6,435 nucleotides of DNA from NCBI GenBank assembly GCA_012515725.1, contig JAAYXU010000155.1, forward strand, positions 1 through 6,435. The letters run 5' to 3'. Of the stretch, positions 5,714 through 6,435 are shown in pieces (the first letter of the stretch is position 1; each line of letters begins with the position of its first letter). This DNA comes from Clostridiales bacterium (GTDB lineage: Bacteria; Bacillota; Clostridia; Christensenellales; UMGS416). The notes below the pieces were generated by a model that had not been told where the DNA came from, made no database searches, and was given only the letters and a program-made list of their open reading frames with translations. The translations under genes and the position numbers were made by a program.

Positions 5714-6409
5714 ATGGCATTTTTATTGGAAACTCATATGCATACTGCCCAAGTCAGCCCCTGCGGGAAGGTGTCCGCCCGGGACGCGGTGGCACAGTAT
5801 CGCGGCGCGGGCTTTGACGCGGTCATCGTGACCGATCATATGCGCGAGGATATACTGACCCGATACGGCGACTGCTGGAGTCGGCAGGTGGACGAGTGGC
5901 TTTCGGGATACAAAAGCGCGCGGCAGGCCGGCGAAGCGATCGGGCTTACGGTTTGGCTGGGCGTTGAGATCACGTTCCCGGATACGCGGGAAGACTATCT
6001 TCTATACGGTATCGACGAGTCTTTCCTGTACCGCAATCCGTCGCTCGCGGTGATGGGGCTTCCGGCGCTGAGCAGACTGGCCCGCAGCGAAAATATACTG
6101 CTCGTACAGGCGCATCCGTTCCGGCCCTACGGTGAAGCCGCGCCTGCCCGGTATCTGGACGGCATGGAGGTCCGAAACGGGAATCCGCGCCAGCAGAACA
6201 ACAACGAAACGGCTCTCGAATACTGCCGCCTCCACCGGCTCATTGAGACTGGCGGATCGGATTACCATCAGGTCATGGATCTTTCGGTCGGCATGGAGTT
6301 TGACAGTCCTCTTGAGAGTGTCGCGGCGTTCGCGGAGGCGCTGCGGCGCGGGGAAGGGCGCGTTGTGGACGTGCCTGCCGCGCCGGGCGCGAGTAGCGCC
6401 ACCAGTTAA
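5714..6409 (+). CDS. Small PHP-domain metal-dependent phosphoesterase
   Basis: The 231-residue protein begins MAFLLETHMHT and is made up almost wholly of a PHP (polymerase and histidinol phosphatase) domain, a barrel with a two- or three-metal site that hydrolyses phosphoesters. Metal-site motifs occur in the family order: HMH (His8, His10), VTDH (39-42, His42), GVEITF (83-88, Glu85), QAHPF (132-136, His134) and GGSDYH (180-185, Asp183 and His185). EVRNG (152-156) resembles the family's IEVYN segment. The usual SDG after the first motif is replaced by VSPCG (14-18). No membrane segment or extra domain is seen, so a soluble cytoplasmic enzyme is expected. Relatives act on histidinol phosphate, nucleoside bisphosphates, short RNA or tyrosine phosphate; with no his genes nearby the substrate is open. 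It diverges from the glycosyltransferase and has its own promoter and ribosome binding site. Confidence 0.87.
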   Translation: MAFLLETHMHTAQVSPCGKVSARDAVAQYRGAGFDAVIVTDHMREDILTRYGDCWSRQVDEWLSGYKSARQAGEAIGLTVWLGVEITFPDTREDYLLYGIDESFLYRNPSLAVMGLPALSRLARSENILLVQAHPFRPYGEAAPARYLDGMEVRNGNPRQQNNNETALEYCRLHRLIETGGSDYHQVMDLSVGMEFDSPLESVAAFAEALRRGEGRVVDVPAAPGASSATS

Positions 6410-6435
6410 CCGAACCGGTAGGGAAGCCTTCCGGG

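Noticed and set aside
5610..5720. N-terminal extension of the glycosyltransferase to an ATG at 5720
   Set aside because: The extra 37 residues are unlike GT2 proteins, overlap the PHP start and the divergent promoters, and the ATG at 5609 has its own ribosome binding site.
6413..6435. Short inverted repeats after the PHP stop as a terminator
   Set aside because: Only a 4-bp GGAA/TTCC stem with a 3-base loop is visible and the window ends before any T-run, so it cannot be judged.

Overview
The window reads as ordinary bacterial chromosome, most likely from a high-GC member of the Firmicutes/Clostridia. The grounds are strong AGGAGG-type ribosome binding sites before every gene, SigA/sigma-70-like promoters, GC-rich coding, and protein features common in Clostridia: a GT2-GtrA fusion, a small PHP protein with a HxHTxxVSPCG motif, and a LacZ ending in GLGSNSCGP. 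This assignment is an inference; no rRNA or marker gene is present.

Layout. Positions 1-990 (minus) hold almost all of a malate/L-lactate dehydrogenase (Ldh_2) family oxidoreductase. Its reading frame is open from the start codon at 990 to the left edge, so its C-terminus lies outside the window. A 381-bp divergent intergenic region (991-1371) follows, with a candidate promoter on each strand and a 26-bp dyad in the dehydrogenase leader. Positions 1372-4473 (plus) encode a complete cytoplasmic GH2 beta-galactosidase (LacZ, 1033 aa), closed by a strong intrinsic terminator at 4484-4515. Converging on it is a GT2 glycosyltransferase fused to a GtrA-like membrane domain (4560-5609, minus, 349 aa). 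A 104-bp divergent region (5610-5713) carries two opposite promoters whose -10 boxes overlap. A small PHP-domain metallo-phosphoesterase (5714-6409, plus, 231 aa) ends just before the right edge.

How the genes relate. Each gene appears to be its own transcription unit: ldh and lacZ diverge, lacZ and the glycosyltransferase converge on the terminator, and the glycosyltransferase and PHP genes diverge from shared promoter DNA. LacZ would cleave intracellular beta-galactosides. The dehydrogenase would reduce or oxidise a small 2-keto/2-hydroxy acid with NAD(P). The glycosyltransferase probably makes a lipid-linked sugar or decorates the envelope. The PHP protein probably hydrolyses a phosphoester. 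I see no single pathway joining them. The dehydrogenase is clearly more AT-rich than the other three genes, which hints at a different origin.

I found no CRISPR array, mobile element, tRNA/rRNA or convincing new system. The points most worth a second look are the shared divergent promoter at 5641-5696, the palindromes inside two promoter spacers, and the dyad in the dehydrogenase leader.
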